A DNA stretch of 7,047 nucleotides from an uncultured Oscillospiraceae bacterium. Lineage in GTDB: Bacteria > Bacillota > Clostridia > Oscillospirales > Acutalibacteraceae. The DNA lies in the NCBI GenBank assembly GCA_900540275.1, contig UQFO01000032.1, forward strand, positions 1 to 7,047, in the 5' to 3' direction. Made by a program: the position numbers and the translations under genes. This document shows positions 6,301 to 7,047 of this stretch, piece by piece; position 1 is the stretch's first letter; every line of letters begins with the position of its first letter. The notes below the pieces were generated by a model. It was not told the DNA's origin and did not search any database. It was given only the letters and a program-made list of their open reading frames with translations.

Positions 6301-6324
6301 GAGATTTATCAGCATTTGCTGAAA
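6278..6324. repeat. Paired palindromic operators as a perfect 16-bp inverted repeat
   Basis: TTTCAGCAAATGCTGA (6278-6293) and its exact reverse complement (6309-6324) are separated by 15 bp. Each half is itself palindromic (TCAGCA-WW-TGCTGA, at 6280-6293 and 6309-6322), with centres 29 bp apart. Two dimer-sized sites beside an XRE regulator gene are typical of self-regulating repressor operators. The left site fills the spacer of the minus-strand promoter, and the right site lies just upstream of its -35. As RNA the same sequence folds into a 16-bp hairpin. Confidence 0.75.
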
Positions 6325-6379
6325 ATCGTCGTTTTAAACAATTTTGCATTGAAATTTTATATATTCAGGAGGAATAAAT

Positions 6380-6715
6380 ATGGATTTTCTTAATCGGATT
6401 TACAGTCTTCTACAAGAAAAAGGGATATCGAAGAATAAGATGCTGACCGACCTGTCTTTATCTAAAAATTCTTTTGTTGACTGGACAAACCGGGGAACCG
6501 TTCCAAACGGGGAAACCCTGATAAAAATTGCGCGTTATCTGGACGTATCGGTTGATTATCTCTTGGGCGCTTCCAATGTACGCAAAACTTTTGCCGGAAA
6601 TGTACAGGAAAATGATTTACGCAACAAGATAATTGAATTGGTGTTGCAATTAAACGAAGAAAATTATGAAAAGGTGCTTTCCTATATTAAATCTATAGTG
6701 GAACAGCAGAAATAA
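6380..6715 (+). CDS. XRE-family (Cro/CI-type) helix-turn-helix regulator
   Basis: 111 residues. Residues 4-64 form an HTH_XRE domain: a first helix FLNRIYSLLQEKG, then SKNKMLTDLSLSKNSFVDWTNRGTVPNGETLIKIARYLDVSVDYLLG, whose second half (GTxPxxETLxKIAxxLxVSVDYLLG) is the classic signature. The recognition helix is about 28-37 (LSKNSFVDWT). After a short linker (65-77), residues 78-110 look like one or two amphipathic helices (LRNKIIELVLQLNEENYEKVLSYIKSIVEQQ), suitable for dimerisation. The ATG is fixed by a perfect AGGAGG at 6367-6372, 7 nt upstream. Such proteins usually repress their own or a divergent promoter. The paired TCAGCAnnTGCTGA sites 55-100 bp upstream are the obvious targets, by inference. 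Its low GC and phage-repressor style suggest an accessory origin. No phage structural gene or integrase is visible. Confidence 0.92.
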   Translation: MDFLNRIYSLLQEKGISKNKMLTDLSLSKNSFVDWTNRGTVPNGETLIKIARYLDVSVDYLLGASNVRKTFAGNVQENDLRNKIIELVLQLNEENYEKVLSYIKSIVEQQK

Positions 6716-6860
6716 ATAAACGCATAACACGTTACCCGACCCTGTCTATTCCAACTCTTTGTTTCTTTATATTATCATATGATTTTGAAAAAATGGTGAC
6801 CCGAGAGTCACATCTAACTTTTTAATTTAATTTTTCTGTTAATATGTTAACTTTTCAAAA

Positions 6861-6889
6861 GGGGCGGAACCATTTCGGTGGTTCTCCCC
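6861..6889 (+). repeat. Bulged UUCG hairpin, copy 1
   Basis: Stem 6861-6864 (GGGG) pairs with 6886-6889 (CCCC), then a single-base bulge at C6865, then 6866-6873 pairs with 6878-6885, with loop TTCG (6874-6877) closed by U-G. CTCTGTTTTTG follows, so it could work as a terminator for the XRE gene. It has the same architecture as copy 2, exactly 120 nt away. Confidence 0.7.
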
Positions 6890-6975
6890 TCTGTTTTTGA
6901 AACGCTTTGTTCATCGTTTTATTGATTGAAGCATTCTGCTTCTTGGGTTCTTTCATAAAACTTTTTATGTTTAAT

Positions 6976-7014
6976 CAAAAGAGGAGAAACCGTTTCGGCG
7001 GTTTCCCTCTTTTG
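6976..7014 (+). repeat. Bulged UUCG hairpin, copy 2
   Basis: Stem 6976-6984 (CAAAAGAGG) pairs with 7006-7014, a single-base bulge sits at A6985, then 6986-6993 pairs with 6998-7005, with loop TTCG (6994-6997) closed by U-G. That makes 17 base pairs. The U-G closing pair exists only in plus-strand RNA. Sequence past the stem (GGAATCACC) is not U-rich, so simple termination on the plus strand is less likely than for copy 1. Confidence 0.7.
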
Positions 7015-7047
7015 GAATCACCTTTCCGCCGACAAGGGAAAACCTCG

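Larger units (their letters stand above)
6716..7047. other. 332-base AT-rich non-coding stretch with hairpins
   Basis: I see no convincing gene on either strand. After the XRE stop there is a small inverted repeat, GTGAC/GTCAC (6796-6800 and 6807-6811), followed 7 nt later by TTTTT and a T-rich tract; this may be a weak terminator. Further small palindromes are ATCATATGAT (6774-6783), GAAGCA/TGCTTC (6928-6933 and 6937-6942) and CATAAAA/TTTTATG (6954-6960 and 6963-6969). The two large hairpins at 6861-6889 and 6976-7014 are listed separately. The stretch continues past the window edge. Confidence 0.6.

Noticed and set aside
6312..6326. CodY-box-like match (12 of 15) in the right operator
   Set aside because: It follows from the TTTGCTGAAAA part of the inverted repeat; the left half gives the same match only by symmetry, and there is no other support for CodY control.
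6166..6393. 75-aa plus-strand ORF overlapping the XRE start
   Set aside because: It begins at a TTG, lies across the promoter and operator region, and overlaps the well-supported XRE start in another frame. The composition is not protein-like.
6774..6783. Perfect palindrome ATCATATGAT
   Set aside because: Short and AT-rich; expected by chance in such sequence, with no promoter beside it.

Overview
The window looks like a chromosomal segment of a strictly anaerobic, fermentative Bacillota bacterium of the class Clostridia. The grounds are an HndD-type [FeFe] hydrogenase, a flavin reductase-rubredoxin fusion resembling the Hrb protein of Moorella, clostridial-style Shine-Dalgarno sites and many strong intrinsic terminators. 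I cannot name the genus. The core genes (hydrogenase, hrb, glyA) are GC-rich. The decayed hydrolase at 1289-1761 and the regulator region at 5692-7047 are clearly more AT-rich, which suggests an accessory or foreign origin for those parts.

Layout, left to right. 2-1204 (+) is the C-terminal two thirds of the hydrogenase catalytic subunit, closed by a 16-bp terminator hairpin. 1289-1761 (+) is a frameshifted isochorismatase-like cysteine hydrolase that has also lost its catalytic Cys. 1910-2698 (+) is a membrane-anchored YdcF/SanA (DUF218) protein with a strong terminator. Three minus-strand units follow: a five-helix membrane protein of unknown role (2845-3303), the flavin reductase-rubredoxin fusion (3381-4040) with its own promoter and an operator-like palindrome at the transcription start, and glyA (4315-5568), which has a near-consensus promoter and a terminator. 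Last comes an AT-rich block in which a ribbon-helix-helix protein (5692-6120, -) and an XRE-type regulator (6380-6715, +) are divergently arranged. The final 332 bases are non-coding and hold two hairpins of identical architecture exactly 120 nt apart.

How the genes fit together. The hydrogenase and Hrb both belong to anaerobic electron handling: H2 metabolism with pyridine nucleotides, and NAD(P)H-driven scavenging of O2 or NO. GlyA supplies glycine and one-carbon units. These three have separate promoters or terminators and are not one operon. The XRE/RHH pair looks like a small self-contained regulatory module. A perfect 16-bp inverted repeat lies between the two genes, and one half of it fills the 17-bp spacer of a consensus-like promoter pointing toward the RHH gene. 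That arrangement, the paired hairpins downstream, and the twice-damaged hydrolase are the most interesting things here. I found no CRISPR array, tRNA, rRNA or transposase.
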